DNA of 64,000 nucleotides from positions 50,407,001 through 50,471,000 of the forward strand of contig NC_088916.1 in assembly GCF_963576675.1 (NCBI RefSeq). The letters are read 5' to 3'. The position numbers were made by a program, and so were the translations under genes. Positions 1 to 13,242 of the stretch are shown here, in pieces (within the stretch, counting starts at the first letter, position 1; each line of letters opens with the position of its first letter). The notes below the pieces were generated by a model that saw only the letters and a program-made list of their open reading frames with translations, had not been told where the DNA came from and ran no database searches. Origin of the DNA: Euphorbia lathyris. Lineage: Eukaryota > Streptophyta > Magnoliopsida > Malpighiales > Euphorbiaceae.

Positions 1-147
1 AACAAAGCAAATCTATATGCAAAAACAGACCATATAGGTGAAGAGATCATATCTAACATTTAATTAATCCGCTGACAAATCTCAAAATAATTTCTAAGAG
101 CAGAAATAAACTACATGTTTCAAAAATATGCCTGCAGAAAAAGACAT

Positions 148-2230
<2,083 letters not shown>

Positions 2231-2322
2231 TGATTAGATAGATAGAAAGATATGAAACAAGAGCAGCTGCAGATGAAGATGGAGCGGACAAAGGGAGTGT
2301 TGGAGATGGGGAGGGAGGTGCA

Positions 2323-2408
2323 TTTTATATTGGCAACGATTAGGGTTTTATTAGGACAATAGTTTTCGGGTTTTGATCCAAATCCTGCATGAAGCCCATT
2401 GTGGCCCA
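2323..2408 (-). promoter_or_regulatory. eS25 promoter: TATA, telo box, two site II boxes
   Basis: On the minus strand upstream of the eS25 ATG lie a TATA box ATATAAAA (2330-2323), a telo box AAACCCTAA (2348-2340), and two site II elements, TGGGCT (2398-2393) and TGGGCC (2408-2403). Telo box plus site II is the known signature of plant ribosomal protein and other growth-linked promoters. The 5' leader between the TATA box and ATG is pyrimidine-rich on the coding strand, as in many TOP-like plant ribosomal transcripts. Confidence 0.85.
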
Positions 2409-2503
2409 GGATTAAATTTTACGTCAAATGTTTGACTAAATTAATTCATTTTAATAATTAATTATTTTGCTTCTATAGTTACTTTGTTTTTAACAAAGTA
2501 CCA

Positions 2504-2574
2504 TTACTTGATCTGTTTTCACCATTGGATGATGGATTAAAAAATTAATTCAATGGTGAAAACATATAAAGTAA
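2504..2574. repeat. Hairpin, 24-bp arms
   Basis: 2504-2527 and 2551-2574 are inverted copies with about two mismatches (core GTTTTCACCATTG), separated by a 23-base loop. The size and form fit a tiny MITE remnant or a transcript hairpin. No target duplication is clear. Confidence 0.6.
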
Positions 2575-2818
2575 GCATAGCTTTTACCTTGATTACCATA
2601 ATTAATTAGTTAATTGAATTTTTTTACAAATCTAAATTTAAAATTTAATTAGATAATAAAATAAGAATCAAAGAGAAACCGATCATGTTTTAACACTTAA
2701 TTCAATAAAGAGAATAATACTAAAAAGTATGCTAAGTGAGTAAGGTCATGTTTTTTGTTACTTTAATTTCAGTAACAATCAGTTCAGTTCAGCATTCAAT
2801 TTCAACATCCAGTTTCAG

Positions 2819-2993
2819 CATTCAATAATTTATCATTATTTATTATAATTATAATTATTTATATATAATTTATTATTATTATTATTATTTATCTATAATT
2901 TATCATTATTTATTATTATTGTTATTTATCTATAATTTATCATAATTTATTATTATTATTATTTATCTATAATTTATCATTATCTATAAATTA
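2819..2993. repeat. AT-rich minisatellite
   Basis: Repeated blocks of ATTTATCTATAATTTATC followed by a variable TTATTATTATT run occur about four times with a period near 42-45 bases. There is no coding potential. Confidence 0.7.
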
Positions 2994-3157
2994 TAAAAGT
3001 CAAGAAATGGTAGTTTATTAAAGTATACATCATTTAATAAAAAAAATAAAGTATGCATCCATAATTGAAAATTAGAAATTGCATGTTTTTGCCCTTCAAT
3101 TATTAATAGACAAAACTAGATTCATGGGATAGACTTTACAATTAATTGTAGAGTTAT

Positions 3158-3442
3158 TTAAGTTGCAAAAATACCTCTAACGTGTTGGATCAGGAACAAT
3201 TTTACCCATAATGTTTAAAATAATGCAATTTTATCCCTAACGTTGGTGGTCAACATATGTTAAATCTGATAAAATAACGCATGTGTGATGTATAGATGAC
3301 AAGATTAATGACCGAGAAGACAGTTTGATAAATTATTTCTTACTAAATTTATCAATATTATGGATAAAATTTCACTATTTTAGACGTTAGATGTAAAATT
3401 ACTCCTGACTCAAAACGTTGGGGGTATTTTTTGCACTTTAAC
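3158..3442. mobile_element. Foldback MITE with about 75-bp arms
   Basis: The left arm (from 3163) reads GCAAAAATACCTCTAACG and onward. The complement of the right end (to 3434) reads GCAAAAAATACCCCCAACG, and the two stay similar for about 75 bp, through CAGGA, AATTTTAC and AATTTTATCC. The length of about 285 bp and absence of coding fit a non-autonomous DNA element. The target duplication is unclear, possibly TTA. Confidence 0.7.
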
Positions 3443-3684
3443 CCTTAATTGTAATAAAAAAAAAGTTAAGAGTTTGTATTTATATGAAAATTTGTATTTA
3501 ATTTCATAGGCTTTAAATTGCATGTAAATTTATGTCTGTATGTATTTTTTATTTTTAATTTAAATTAGACTCATTTTTATTTAATTTCATAAGCTTTTAT
3601 CGAGCCGAGCTTTTATTTGATATTTAATTTAGTTTTATCTTTAATAATATATTTATTTATTATTGATATTATTATCATTAGAAC

Positions 3685-3685
<1 letters not shown>

Positions 3686-3718
<33 letters not shown>
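3686..3718. repeat. (ATT)n microsatellite
   Basis: About eleven uninterrupted ATT units; likely length-polymorphic. Confidence 0.95.
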
Positions 3719-4500
3719 AGCTTATTAATGTTCAATATTATCATTAAAATTATTTTAAAGTCTAATATCATCATAATTATTGTTAAGTTCAGTAGCATTC
3801 AGTTAAATTCAGTTCAGTTCAGTTCAATCTTTTTCATTGATAAAGAACGGAGCCTCTAATGAAGCTTCTTTCCTTTGAAATAATTTAGGGATCTCTTTCT
3901 TTTCTTTTCCCTAAATAATTTTTTTACTTTCTTTTTCCCATTTTCATGTAAATAAAATATAATTCTCTAAGGTTATTACTCCAATACCTTGTTTCATGAA
4001 GATTTTCTTTTTTCTTCTTGTCTTTGTTGGTTTGTTCTTCTCTTTCCCTTCTCAAACATCTTTTCCGTTTAATTAACTTTTGGCTTTTTGCTATTTATGT
4101 TTTTCAATCGAGTGACTATAGTTTCTGCTATGGATGAATATTTATGTTCAAGCAATTATGTTTCTAATTTGATCCATTTATGACCAATTTTACGATGAAT
4201 CTCATAACGTTGCTCAAATGATTTTTCGCTCAACTCGGATCGGGTCTCCCTGCTTATGTTCTCGACCCGCTATTTTGAGTCTTTATTTTGTTTACGTTAG
4301 AACATTAAACTTTCGAGGTTTTCGTTTCTTTTCTTGATGACAATTTTCTATTTTTAACGATAATTTTTCCATTTCTTTTTCTTAATGACAATTTTCCATA
4401 ATTAAATGTTTCGTTTCTTTTTGTTAAAGACACTTTCCGTTACTTTCTTGATGACAATTTTCTGTTTCTTTTTAATGACAATTTAATGAGTATTTAAAAC

Positions 4501-4690
4501 TGTTGAAATGAGCATAGGTATTTCAGTATTAAGTAGTTATTAGTTCAGGGGTATAATAGTCATATCCAACTTAATTTGTTAAGAGTTTGTTAGCAGCAAC
4601 TTGTATATAAGCCTCTAATGCTTTCCTATAAACGCAATCTTGAATTCATGAATAATAGATTTGATTCTTCTTCCATTCATCAAATTATCA
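4501..4690 (+). repeat. Copia-A 5' LTR and primer binding site
   Basis: Starts TGTTGAAATGAG and ends ATTATCA. A TATATAAG-like box lies near 4610. It is followed directly by TGGTATCAGAGC (4691-4702), the primer binding site complementary to the 3' end of initiator tRNA-Met, standard for plant copia elements. Confidence 0.95.
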
Positions 4691-4766
4691 TGGTATCAGA
4701 GCTGGACGGTGGATCTAGTTGAATTCCGATTGAATTCCGGCGACCGAAAAATGATCGCGGTGAAGA

Positions 4767-5036
4767 ATGAAAAAGAAGAAACAAATCTATAGATCATTTG
4801 TCGATGTTGTTAACATCAGTTACGAAGAAGATAATGTTGAATTAGAAGATTCAGAAGGAAATCAAGATCGAGAAAACAACAGTTTAATTCCAGATCGTGA
4901 AGATTCAGAAGGAAATCAAGATCGCGAAGACAACAGTCCAATTCCAGATCGTGAAGATTTAGAAGGAAATCAAGATCGCGAAGAGAATCAAGATCGCGAA
5001 GAGACGATTAACTCCGAAAAATTGTTAATCTCATAA
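4767..5036 (+). CDS. Small acidic repeat ORF in Copia-A leader
   Basis: An 89-codon frame between the primer binding site and gag. It begins MKKKKQIYRSF and then repeats an acidic block, SEGNQDRE..NS.IPDRED, three times with small changes, followed by a shorter DREENQDREE. It is in a different frame from gag, and its stop lies six bases before the gag ATG. No known domain is recognised. It may be a real leader ORF, an N-terminal gag extension or a chance frame kept open by a DNA tandem repeat. Few copia elements have such an ORF. Confidence 0.45.
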   Translation: MKKKKQIYRSFVDVVNISYEEDNVELEDSEGNQDRENNSLIPDREDSEGNQDREDNSPIPDREDLEGNQDREENQDREETINSEKLLIS

Positions 5037-5042
5037 ACAACA

Positions 5043-5929
5043 ATGAATTCTTCTAATTCTGGAAATAATCAAAGCAGTGAAAATCCAGGACTGGCAATTG
5101 TCAGTGTAATCATGGATGGGAAAAACTACATGTTATGGAAGAGAGTGATGCTTTTGGCAATAAGTGCAAAGAGAAAGACAAGCTACATCACCAGAGATGA
5201 TGAACCAGCTGAGAGTGCATCTGAAGCGCACCTAAAATGGAAGGAGAACGAAGACCTAGTTTTCTCATGGATACTGAATTCTCTTTCAAAGGAGCTTGCT
5301 GCAGTTTTTGTAAATGCTAAAACTGCCAAGGCATTATGGAAGGAGATCGAGCAAAGGTATGGAGAAAGTAATGGTCAACTCATATTTCATTTGAGAAAGC
5401 AGATCTGTAGTGGGATGAGTATGCAATTCTTAAACCAATGGATAATTGTACTTGTGGTGAATCCAAATTACTTGCTCAAACACAGTTAGAGGAAGAACAA
5501 TTGATGCAATTTTTATCCGGTCTTAATGTTGAATTTGATCATATTAGGGACCAAATTTTGATTATGGAGCCTTTACCTCCAGTTAACAAGGCATTCTCTA
5601 TGCTAACTAGAATTGAAAAGCAGAGAAATGTGTCTAGCGGTCAAAATTCTACAGAATTTGTTAATTACTCTTCTGGAAACAAGTCTCAAGATATTGCAGG
5701 AAGAACCAACAGTTCTGGTGGAGGAAGTAGTTATGGAAATGGATCCAATCAATCTGGCAGAAATGGAAATGGTTATACTAGCAATGTTAAGAACAAATCT
5801 AAGTCAGATAAGTTATGTTCATATTGTAGAAAATAGGGACATGATCGTGCAGATTGCTTCAGAATTAAGGGTTATCCAGACTGGTTCAAAGGAAAAAGGG
5901 TCATTGGACCAGCAAAGCATCAAGCACAT
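5043..5929 (+). pseudogene. Copia-A gag, broken
   Basis: Encodes the particle protein. It opens MNSSNSGNNQSSENPG and has the GKNYMLWKRVM region typical of the copia gag N-terminus. Near 5420-5440 a deletion joins the first frame (to 5489) to a second (from about 5438, EEEQLMQFLSGLNVEFD). A TAG at 5834-5836 lies inside the CCHC zinc knuckle (CSYC, stop, GHDRADC). All knuckle residues are otherwise present. The frame then continues into protease. Confidence 0.85.
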
Positions 5930-8900
5930 ATGACACAAGAGGAGGCTAATGATTCTGAGTCACCATTGTCTTATGATCAAAATGAATGGGATTCATACAA
6001 GAAAGAAACAATGCAGGTGATGATACAAAGGGAGGTTCAAAAGGCTTTGAAAGCTAAAAGTACAGAACAAGAATACTCTACTTATACTGGATTTGCTGGA
6101 GCATGTGCAGGTAATAATTCATCTTCTAATAATGTAGTAGATTTTGAATGGATTATTGATTCAGGAGCCATTACACATATGACCTCTAATCTGCAAATTA
6201 TGACAAATATGGCTAAGCTAAATCATCCAAAAAGGATTTATTTGCCAACAGGAGAAGTACATACAGTAAATCATAAGGGAGAGGTTAAATTTCAGAGGAC
6301 TTTTATCCTGAAACATGTATTATATGTTCCCACTTTCAAACAAAATTTACTGTCCATAAGTAGATTGATGGAGGACCAAAATATCACAGTGAAATTCTGA
6401 GTATTGCATTTTGCAGGGCCAGAAATATGAAGAGATCATAGCTGTTGGGAAGTTGAGGAATGGATTATACTACTTATGTGAAGAGTCTTTTAGTGCTATT
6501 GTAATAAAGGAAGTATGTAGTCAGAATAATGAATTTGCAGGAACAATGTCTGCCAGAGAAAGAATTAGCAAAAATTGTCAAGATACTCACTTATGGCATA
6601 AGAGGTTAGGACATATGCCTGCTGAGAAATTATCTCACATAGTTTCAGCTGTAGATTTGAAGCTTTTTTATAGTTGTGATGTATGTGCAAGAGCCAAACA
6701 AGTGAGATTGTCCTTTTGTACTAGTTCCATAAAATCAATAAAACCCTTTGATTTGTTACATATGGATTGTTGGGGACCTTATAAGCAGGTTTCTTTAAGT
6801 GGAGACAGATATATGCTAACGATTGTAGATGACTATATCAGATCTATATGGACAATTTTGTTCAAGAGCAAAGATCAAGTGCCTATGTTAATAGAGAATT
6901 TTCTGCTATTGGTTAAAACACAATTTCAAGCACAAGTAAAAGGAATCAGGACAGATAATGGTACCGAGTTTGTGGGTCAGACAACTCAAACCATATTTCA
7001 AAAACATGGCATAATGCATCAGAAGTCCTGTGTTTATACTCCTCAATAGAATGGAGTGGTAGAGAGGAGGCACATGAGTTTGACAAGTGTAGCCAGGGCT
7101 TTATTGAAGGAAAGTTGTTTGCCAATTAAATTTTGAGGAGAAGCATTATTACATGCCACAGTGTTGCTAAATGTGTCTCCCACAAAAGTGCTGGATTGGA
7201 AAACACCACATCAGGTGTTATATGGAAAGGCACTAGTTTATGAAGACTTCAAGGTATTTGGTTGCAAAGGCTATGTGCTAAACACTAATCCTAGAAAGGG
7301 AAAATTTGATGACATGGCATTAGCTTGTGTGTATGTGGGACAATCTGTTGGTCAGAAGGGATGGAAAATGTATAATGAAACAACACATCAAATAATCACA
7401 TCCAGAGAGGTGAAATTTGATGAATCATTTTTCCCATATAGCACTAACATTTGTAATATGTAGGAACTGTCAAAAGATAGGAGATCTGAGGTTTATAATC
7501 CCTTGTTGATAACATGGATAAATGATGAACATACAGAAGATAATGCAATGATTACTACTGGTGCAATACCAAGTACAAAAATACCACAAACAATAAATTC
7601 AAGCACTTCTACTCAAATAGCAGAAACACAAGTCATTGACAATGCCAACCTACATAATTCACCCATGTATGAATCTCTAGTTGCCTCAATTCAAGGTAGA
7701 AGGACAACTAGACAACACCAACAACCTGTGTGGATGAAAGATTTTGTTGTTAATCATGCTGCACATGAGGGACAGAGTTCTATTTTGCTAAGAAAAACAC
7801 ATGCAACATATTTGGCAGAGTTAAGAAAGGAACCAGAACCAAAGAACTACAAAGAAACCAAGGGACATCCCAAATGGGAGAAGGCAATGGCTGAGGAGTT
7901 AGCTGCATTAGAGAAAAATAAAACTTGGAAGTTGGTGCCCTTACCAGAAGGAAAGACAGTCATCACATCAAGATGGATTCTTAAGGTCAAATATGTACCT
8001 GATGGAACTGTATTCAGGTACAAAGCAAGGTTAGTTGCTCGAGGGTACAATCAAAGGCCAGTCATTGACTATCATGACAATTATTCACTTGTCACTAAAG
8101 TGACAATAGTCAAAGTTTTTCTTGTTGTGGCCACCTTCAACAACTGGCCAATACAGCAAATAGAAATTAATAATGCTTATTTGCATGGCACAATAGATGA
8201 ATAGATATATATATGGGGGCACCTGAAGGTTATGACAGTAAAGGCATGGTTTGCAAGCTTGAAAAGTCCATATATTGGCTAAAACAAGCAGGCAGGCAGT
8301 GGAATAAGGCATTTACAGAAAAACTACTGCAGTTGGGGTTTGTCAAGTCAATACATGACTATTGCTTATTCACTATGTGCATTAATGGTAATTTTCTTGC
8401 CTTAATTGTCTATGTGGATGATGTTTTAATAACTGGAACATCAATGGTGTTGATAAATGATACAAAGAAAGCTTTGGATGAGTCCTTTACTATAAAGGAC
8501 ATGGGAGAAGCTAAATACTCTCTAGCGATTGAGCTGGCCAGATCAGACAGAGGGTTTTTGATATCACAATCAAAGTACATTCGAGACTTGATCACAGATA
8601 CAGGGTTAACTGAATCTCACACTGCTACAAGTCCATTTATGAATGGAGTAAGAATTGAAGATGAGTCACCTGCCTATGGGGATCATGAGAAATACAGAAG
8701 GTTGGTTGGTAGACTATTATATCTGGGATTCACGAGACCAGACATAGCTTTTGCAACACAACAATTAAGTCAATACATGAACAATCCAACTATTGTTCAA
8801 ATGAATTCAGCAATGCATGTTGTTAAATACCTCAAAGGGACAGCAGACACAGGTTTGTTTTATGGAAAAGAAGGGGATTTATCACAGATGACGGCTTACT

Positions 8901-9376
8901 GTGATTCAGATTGGGGTAGATGCCAAATCACTCGGAGGTCAGTGACTGGTTATTGTGTGTTTGTTGGAAATTGTTTAGTGTCATAGAAGTCTAAAAAGCA
9001 AGGGACTTGCAGCAAAAGTTCTGTAGAAGCAGAATATCGAGCAATGTCTACAACATCTTGTGAGATAAACTGGTTATCCTATTTATTGGCAGAATTCAAG
9101 TATGAAACACAATTGCCAATTCCTCTATTCTGTGACAATCAAGCAGCAATACACATTGCAGCTAATTCGGTTTTCCATGAACAAATGAAGCATGTGGAAA
9201 TATATTGTCACATAGTGAGACATCATCTAGAAACTGGTTTTATTTGCACTCCTTATGTCAGTACAAGTCATCAGTTGGAAGATTTATTGACAAAACCACT
9301 CACAGGATCTCAAATGACTTCATCTTTAAATGAAATGCATCTGTACACCTATGCTAACAGTGACATTGCAAGTTGA
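5930..9376 (+). pseudogene. Copia-A pol (protease, integrase, RT, RNase H), broken
   Basis: Protease active site DSGA lies near 6157. A frameshift near 6398 leads to the integrase HHCC zinc domain (WHKRLGH, CDVCARAK) and the core with RTDNGTEF near 6950. Stops follow at 7047 (after TPQ, before NGVVERR), 7134 (a TGG position) and 7461. RT begins near 7860, loses frame at 8202 by a 2-base gain in a TATATA run, and has the YVDD catalytic motif near 8415. RNase H has CDSDW, a TAG at 8984 and then SSVEAEYRAMS. Nearly all stops are explained by G:C to A:T transitions, the usual decay of methylated plant repeats. Confidence 0.88.
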
Positions 9377-9405
9377 AATACTGAGTATATCAACTTGAGG
9401 AGGGG

Positions 9406-9595
9406 TGTTGAAATAAGCATAGGTATTTCAGTATTAACTAGTTATTAGTTCAAGGGTATAATAGTCATATCCAACTTAATTTGTTAAGAGTTTGTTAGCA
9501 GCAACTTGTATATAAGCCTCTATTGCTTTCCTGTAAACGCAATCTTGAATTCATGAATAATAGATTTGATTCTTCTTCCATTCATCAAATTATCA
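9406..9595 (+). repeat. Copia-A 3' LTR and polypurine tract
   Basis: The polypurine tract GAGGAGGGG (9397-9405) lies directly before TGTTGAAATAAG. The LTR has the same length as the 5' LTR and ends ATTATCA at 9595, followed by the AAAAC duplication. Confidence 0.95.
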
Positions 9596-9740
9596 AAAAC
9601 TGACATGTATCAGTAAGAAGGTCATTAAAGTTTGTGAAACTTCCAATACTCAAAGAAATAAATAATAATTTAAAATTAAGTCTCTCATTTTAGAGTGTTT
9701 TTATCTTCTCGAGATGTTTCCTCACCTTTAGTGGTGATTC

Positions 9741-10058
9741 TACTCAGAATTGTGACATGCTTAAGTTGGAACTATCGTGGATTAATCCACGTACATTTAA
9801 TGTCCTTCAAGACTTGGTGTATGTCCACAAACTATTGATCGTCTTTCTTAATATGTCCCAATAATTACAGTGAGAGATTTGTTAACGGATGCGAGGGAGT
9901 GGCAGAGTCAGTTGATATAGGCTACCTTTGTTGAGCGTGATCAGAAGTTCATTTTCTCAATTCCGTGTCGATTGCTGGTATGTGAGGATGGATGATATTA
10001 GTATTTTGATGAGTCGGGTTCATATATGATTAAGTCTACATTGATGCTATTTTGTACA
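9741..10058 (+). pseudogene. LINE (L1-type) ORF2 scrap, internally deleted
   Basis: Around 9765-9850 the translation gives SWNYRGL, then after a one-base shift NPRTFNVLQDLVYVHK, resembling the start of the plant L1 endonuclease domain. From about 9880 it gives VRDLLTDAREWQSQLI, then FVERDQKFIFSIP and YFDESGSY, resembling the region after the RT domain in LINE ORF2. The RT itself is missing, so this is a deleted remnant with shifts and stops. It is a family-level match by eye. Confidence 0.5.
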
Positions 10059-10067
10059 TTAAGACTA

Positions 10068-10591
10068 GGCTTAATACATCATTTGCCCCCTGAACTTGTC
10101 CAAAATAGTTGATTGGCCCCCTGAACTTTCAAAGTGTCTCAATAGCCCCCTGAACTTGCATAAAATATTCAGTTAGCCCCCTAAACTTGCATAAAATGTA
10201 ATTAATTAATCATTCGGTTGTAAAAAAGTAAGTCAAATGCGGAAAATATGTTACATGTGCCTTAAAATGTCATTACATACTTCACAAAATAGATTAAAAC
10301 ATGTTAAAAAAGAATTTCTTTTTTATTCAACTATAAAACATTTTCTTCTCTAATATTATAATCGCATACCCCGATCTTGGTCGTTTTACTTTTTTAAGAT
10401 GCATGCAACATATCTTCTGCATTTAACTTACTTTTTTACAACCGAGTGATTAATTGATTATATTTTATGCAAGTTCAGAGAGCTAACTGAACATTTTATC
10501 CAAGTTCAGGGGGCTATCGAGACACTTTGAAAGTTCAGGGGGCCAATCAACTATTTTGGACAAGTTTAGGGGGCAAATGATGTATTAAGCC
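10068..10591. mobile_element. Mutator-type MITE with long inverted repeats
   Basis: A 524-bp element starting GGCTTAATACATCATTTGCC and ending with its complement. The inverted repeats extend about 190 bp with few mismatches and contain four CCCCCTGAACTT-like subrepeats in each arm. It is flanked by TTAAGACTA on both sides (10059-10067, 10592-10600), a perfect 9-bp duplication typical of Mutator-like elements. It is non-coding and depends on a transposase elsewhere. It inserted next to the LINE scrap. Confidence 0.9.
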
Positions 10592-10600
10592 TTAAGACTA

Positions 10601-11568
10601 TATTAATGTTATTTTACGTGGAATACTATTCTGAAAACCTTTGGGTTTTTTTTTTAAAGAGTAACCTTAGCTCTATTTTAGTTTTTCTTTTTTTTTTTTT
10701 TGAAAGTTGCTAAAAAGAAAGTTAATGATAACCAATAACTGAATACATGATATAAGTACAAAAAAAAAAACGATATTAAAATGCTAACAACTAAGGTCCG
10801 ATGTGACAATTCAATAACAATTAAACAAGTTTTTTCAATTTTCAGTAACGTAAAACTAAAATTGATCTTTCTTGGAAACGTTGTGGTTAAATTTGAAGGG
10901 TCTGAAGTGACCGTTAAATAACAGTCAAAATAGACTTTTCAAATTTTTGGCATGTTAGGCTAAAATTGATTTACTTAAAAACATTAACTAAATAAATCAC
11001 TATCTAAAATTAAATAATAAAGCTTAAAAATTAAATTTTTTAAAAGCATAATAACTAGTTTAGACTTTTATGCTTTTTAAAATTTTAATTTAATTTTAAT
11101 CCTTAACTATTTATTTTGGACTAATTAATTAAGCTTTTTCTACACGAGAAGAGAAGAGCCTCTTTTGCTTGTCTAAATTAAGCTTTTTCTTGTTAAATTA
11201 GTTAGTAGTGAACATCTAATTCTGTTAAAATGCTTTATTTTTTTTAATTGTGTGTTTGAAATTATATTTTTTACAGTTTCTTTATAGTCATATTACAGTT
11301 TGATTAGAGTTTTTACATTTTGAAATTATAAATTTAACCATAACGTTTTCAAACAAGATTAATTTTAATTTTACGTTACATAAGATTGAAAAAACTGGCC
11401 AAACGAGTTTGTCGATAAACTCAAATAATTTCATACATTTTTTATTGATTATTTGTAATTACATTAGTAATACATTAAATATGTTAACCATTAAAGAAAA
11501 GTCAAAACAATCTTTTTAAATTTTTGGTATGTTATCTAAAACTGATTTGCTTAAAAAGTCAAGTTATA
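10601..11568. repeat. AT-rich DNA with a diverged large inverted repeat
   Basis: 10823-10900 and 11320-11400 are inverted copies (both arms contain TTTTTTCAAT, GTAACGTAAAA and AACGTT.TGGTTAAATTT), with a palindromic centre near 11060 (AAAAGCATAA... TTATGCTTTT). A roughly 75-bp stretch at 10910-10990 recurs directly at 11490-11565. This fits an old foldback element with internal duplication. No gene is seen. Confidence 0.5.
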
Positions 11569-12118
11569 TCTATCTATATATTATATAATATAAAACAGTA
11601 ACAATGGAGCTGAGTGTCACTTCCTCCTTTTCTACTGATAAAAAAATATAATATAAAATATAATATATTAACTTTAGTTATATTATTATATTTATTTATA
11701 AAAAGATTAATTTATCCGTACTATATCTAAGAGTTCTACAGAATTTAAATTAATCCCTAAAATCTCTCCAATTCTCTACATATCTATATCTAAAAGTTCT
11801 ACATAATTTAAATTAATCCCTAAAATCTCTCTAATTCTCTGCATATCTATATCTATATATAATATAAAACAGTAACGATGGAGCCGAAATGTCACTTCAT
11901 TATTTTTTACTGATAAAAAATATAATATAATATATAATATATCAATTTTAATTATATTATTATATTTATCTATAAAAAGATTATTTAAATTAAATGTGAA
12001 AATAAAATAATAATATTTAATTTATATACTATATCTAAGAGTTCTACAGAATTTAAATTAATCCCTAAAATCTCTCTAATTCTCTGCATATCTATATATG
12101 ATCTATATATATATATAT
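11569..12118 (+). mobile_element. Helitron-like units 1 and 2
   Basis: Two tandem units of about 270 bp; unit 2 begins at 11852 with TCTATATATAATATAAAACA, and unit 1 near 11569 with a close variant. Both have CAGTAACRATGGAGC, TGTCACTTC and TTTACTGATAAAAAATATA. The TC start fits plant Helitron 5' ends. The tail repeats GAGTTCTACAGAATTTAAAT several times. There is no Rep/helicase gene, so it is non-autonomous. Confidence 0.6.
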
Positions 12119-13242
12119 ATAGAAGTTATACTGTGTGCCAGGCACACCACCTCATAATCTAAGATGGTGTGCCATGTCTAATAAAATTAAAACATCTGTA
12201 TTTAATTTATTCACCTCTTTCAAAGATAGAATCTTCATTCCATCTTCTCTATCCCTTATCAAAAACCACCGCCGTCGCCGACAACCTTATATAGACAAAC
12301 ATGTCCTTTGTCTTCTCCATTGTTGCCATCGATTAACACCTTCCCATTCTCAGCTACACCCACACCTGCATATCCACAAATGTTAAATTTCATTTCCATC
12401 ATTATCTTTATTACGTTATTTGGGAACTAATCTTTATTATTTGGAACAAGATCTGCACATGAAATTTGTTTTTTCTTTTTGCTTCCTTGTAATTTCTAAT
12501 CAACCAAACACTTGATTTCAAGAAAGTTCCGATCTTTTCACTTTTTATTTGAGATTTTCTCAACTGTTTGTTTTGTTGTGGAGGAAAAGAGGAAAAAATA
12601 GGATGAGGAGCCTAAACATAAACTAACAAATTTACTGTATTTTTCCCTACGTTTATCCCTACATGCACCACTGTATAATTAAATATCGGAGAACTTGCAG
12701 AAATTTGAGGATTTTCTCAACTTGCAGAAAAGTTTTTGGGATTTTCTCAACTTGCAGAAAAGTTTTTAAGATTTTTTTACTGTGTAAAATAGTTACTGTT
12801 GTCATCTCCAGTTGAAAATTAATTTTATTTATGTGTCATGTGTCATTTTTGTATTGGTGACTGCTGTTAATTTTCCAACAAAGTTAATTTTCCATTCAAT
12901 ATGGGTTGAATTTTATCTAATTTGATAGGCCAGGGACCAAATATGACCAAATAATATGTCAGGGGTCAAATGCACAAATTTTGGATAGATCAGGAGCCAA
13001 AAAGTACTTTAAGCCGAGAAATAAACAACCTGAAGATTACTTAATTTATTAGATAGCATAAAAAATAAGAGAAACAAATAGAAGATGTATCCGATTAAGT
13101 CTTTTAGGTCTTCAATGGAACTAGTGGTGGTTTTGAGAAGGGAAGGGACGGGCGAAATAATTAGTTTTAATTGCTGAAAAATTTAATTAAATACAGATGT
13201 TTTAATTTTATTGGCCATGGCATATAGTATAATTTCTCCTAT
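12119..13242. mobile_element. Terminal-inverted-repeat element splitting the Helitron-like array
   Basis: The left end (from 12119) and the complement of the right end (to 13242) share ATAG.AG..TTATACT, TGTGCC/TATGCC and AATAAAATTAAAACATCTGT, about 60-80 bp in total. The left arm has an extra 38-base hairpin (TGTGCCAGGCACACCACC against GGTGTGCCA). The flanks are TATATATA runs, so the target duplication is not resolvable. No transposase is seen. The interior includes a short leader-like stretch (ACCACCGCCGTCGCCGACAA, 12269-12288) that could be captured host sequence. Confidence 0.55.
12694..12776. repeat. 30-bp tandem repeat, about three units
   Basis: Units starting CTTGCAGAAA at 12694, 12721 and 12751 share GATTTTCTCAA, with small changes. 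It lies inside the inverted-repeat element. Confidence 0.8.

Larger units (their letters stand above)
2411..4500. other. AT-rich intergenic DNA
   Basis: No gene is supported here. The stretch between the eS25 promoter and Copia-A holds a hairpin, a foldback MITE, an ATT microsatellite and AT-rich tandem repeats (separate entries). Short TTCAG-type runs at 2778-2825 and 3785-3830 bracket the AT-rich part. The short open frames at 3613-3859 are translations of the ATT run and are not genes. Confidence 0.7.
4501..9595 (+). mobile_element. Copia-A, complete Ty1/copia LTR retrotransposon
   Basis: Two 190-bp LTRs (4501-4690, 9406-9595) bound gag, protease, integrase, RT and RNase H in copia order. 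The element is flanked by a 5-bp duplication AAAAC (4496-4500, 9596-9600). I count about five differences between the LTRs (about 97% identity), so the insertion is moderately young, yet the coding region carries at least five in-frame stops and three or more frameshifts. It cannot mobilise itself as it stands. Some damage may have been inherited from the source copy. Confidence 0.95.

Noticed and set aside
12135..12386. 83-codon frame inside the inverted-repeat element
   Set aside because: It begins in the terminal inverted repeat and shows no recognisable domain; only a captured-leader possibility is noted.
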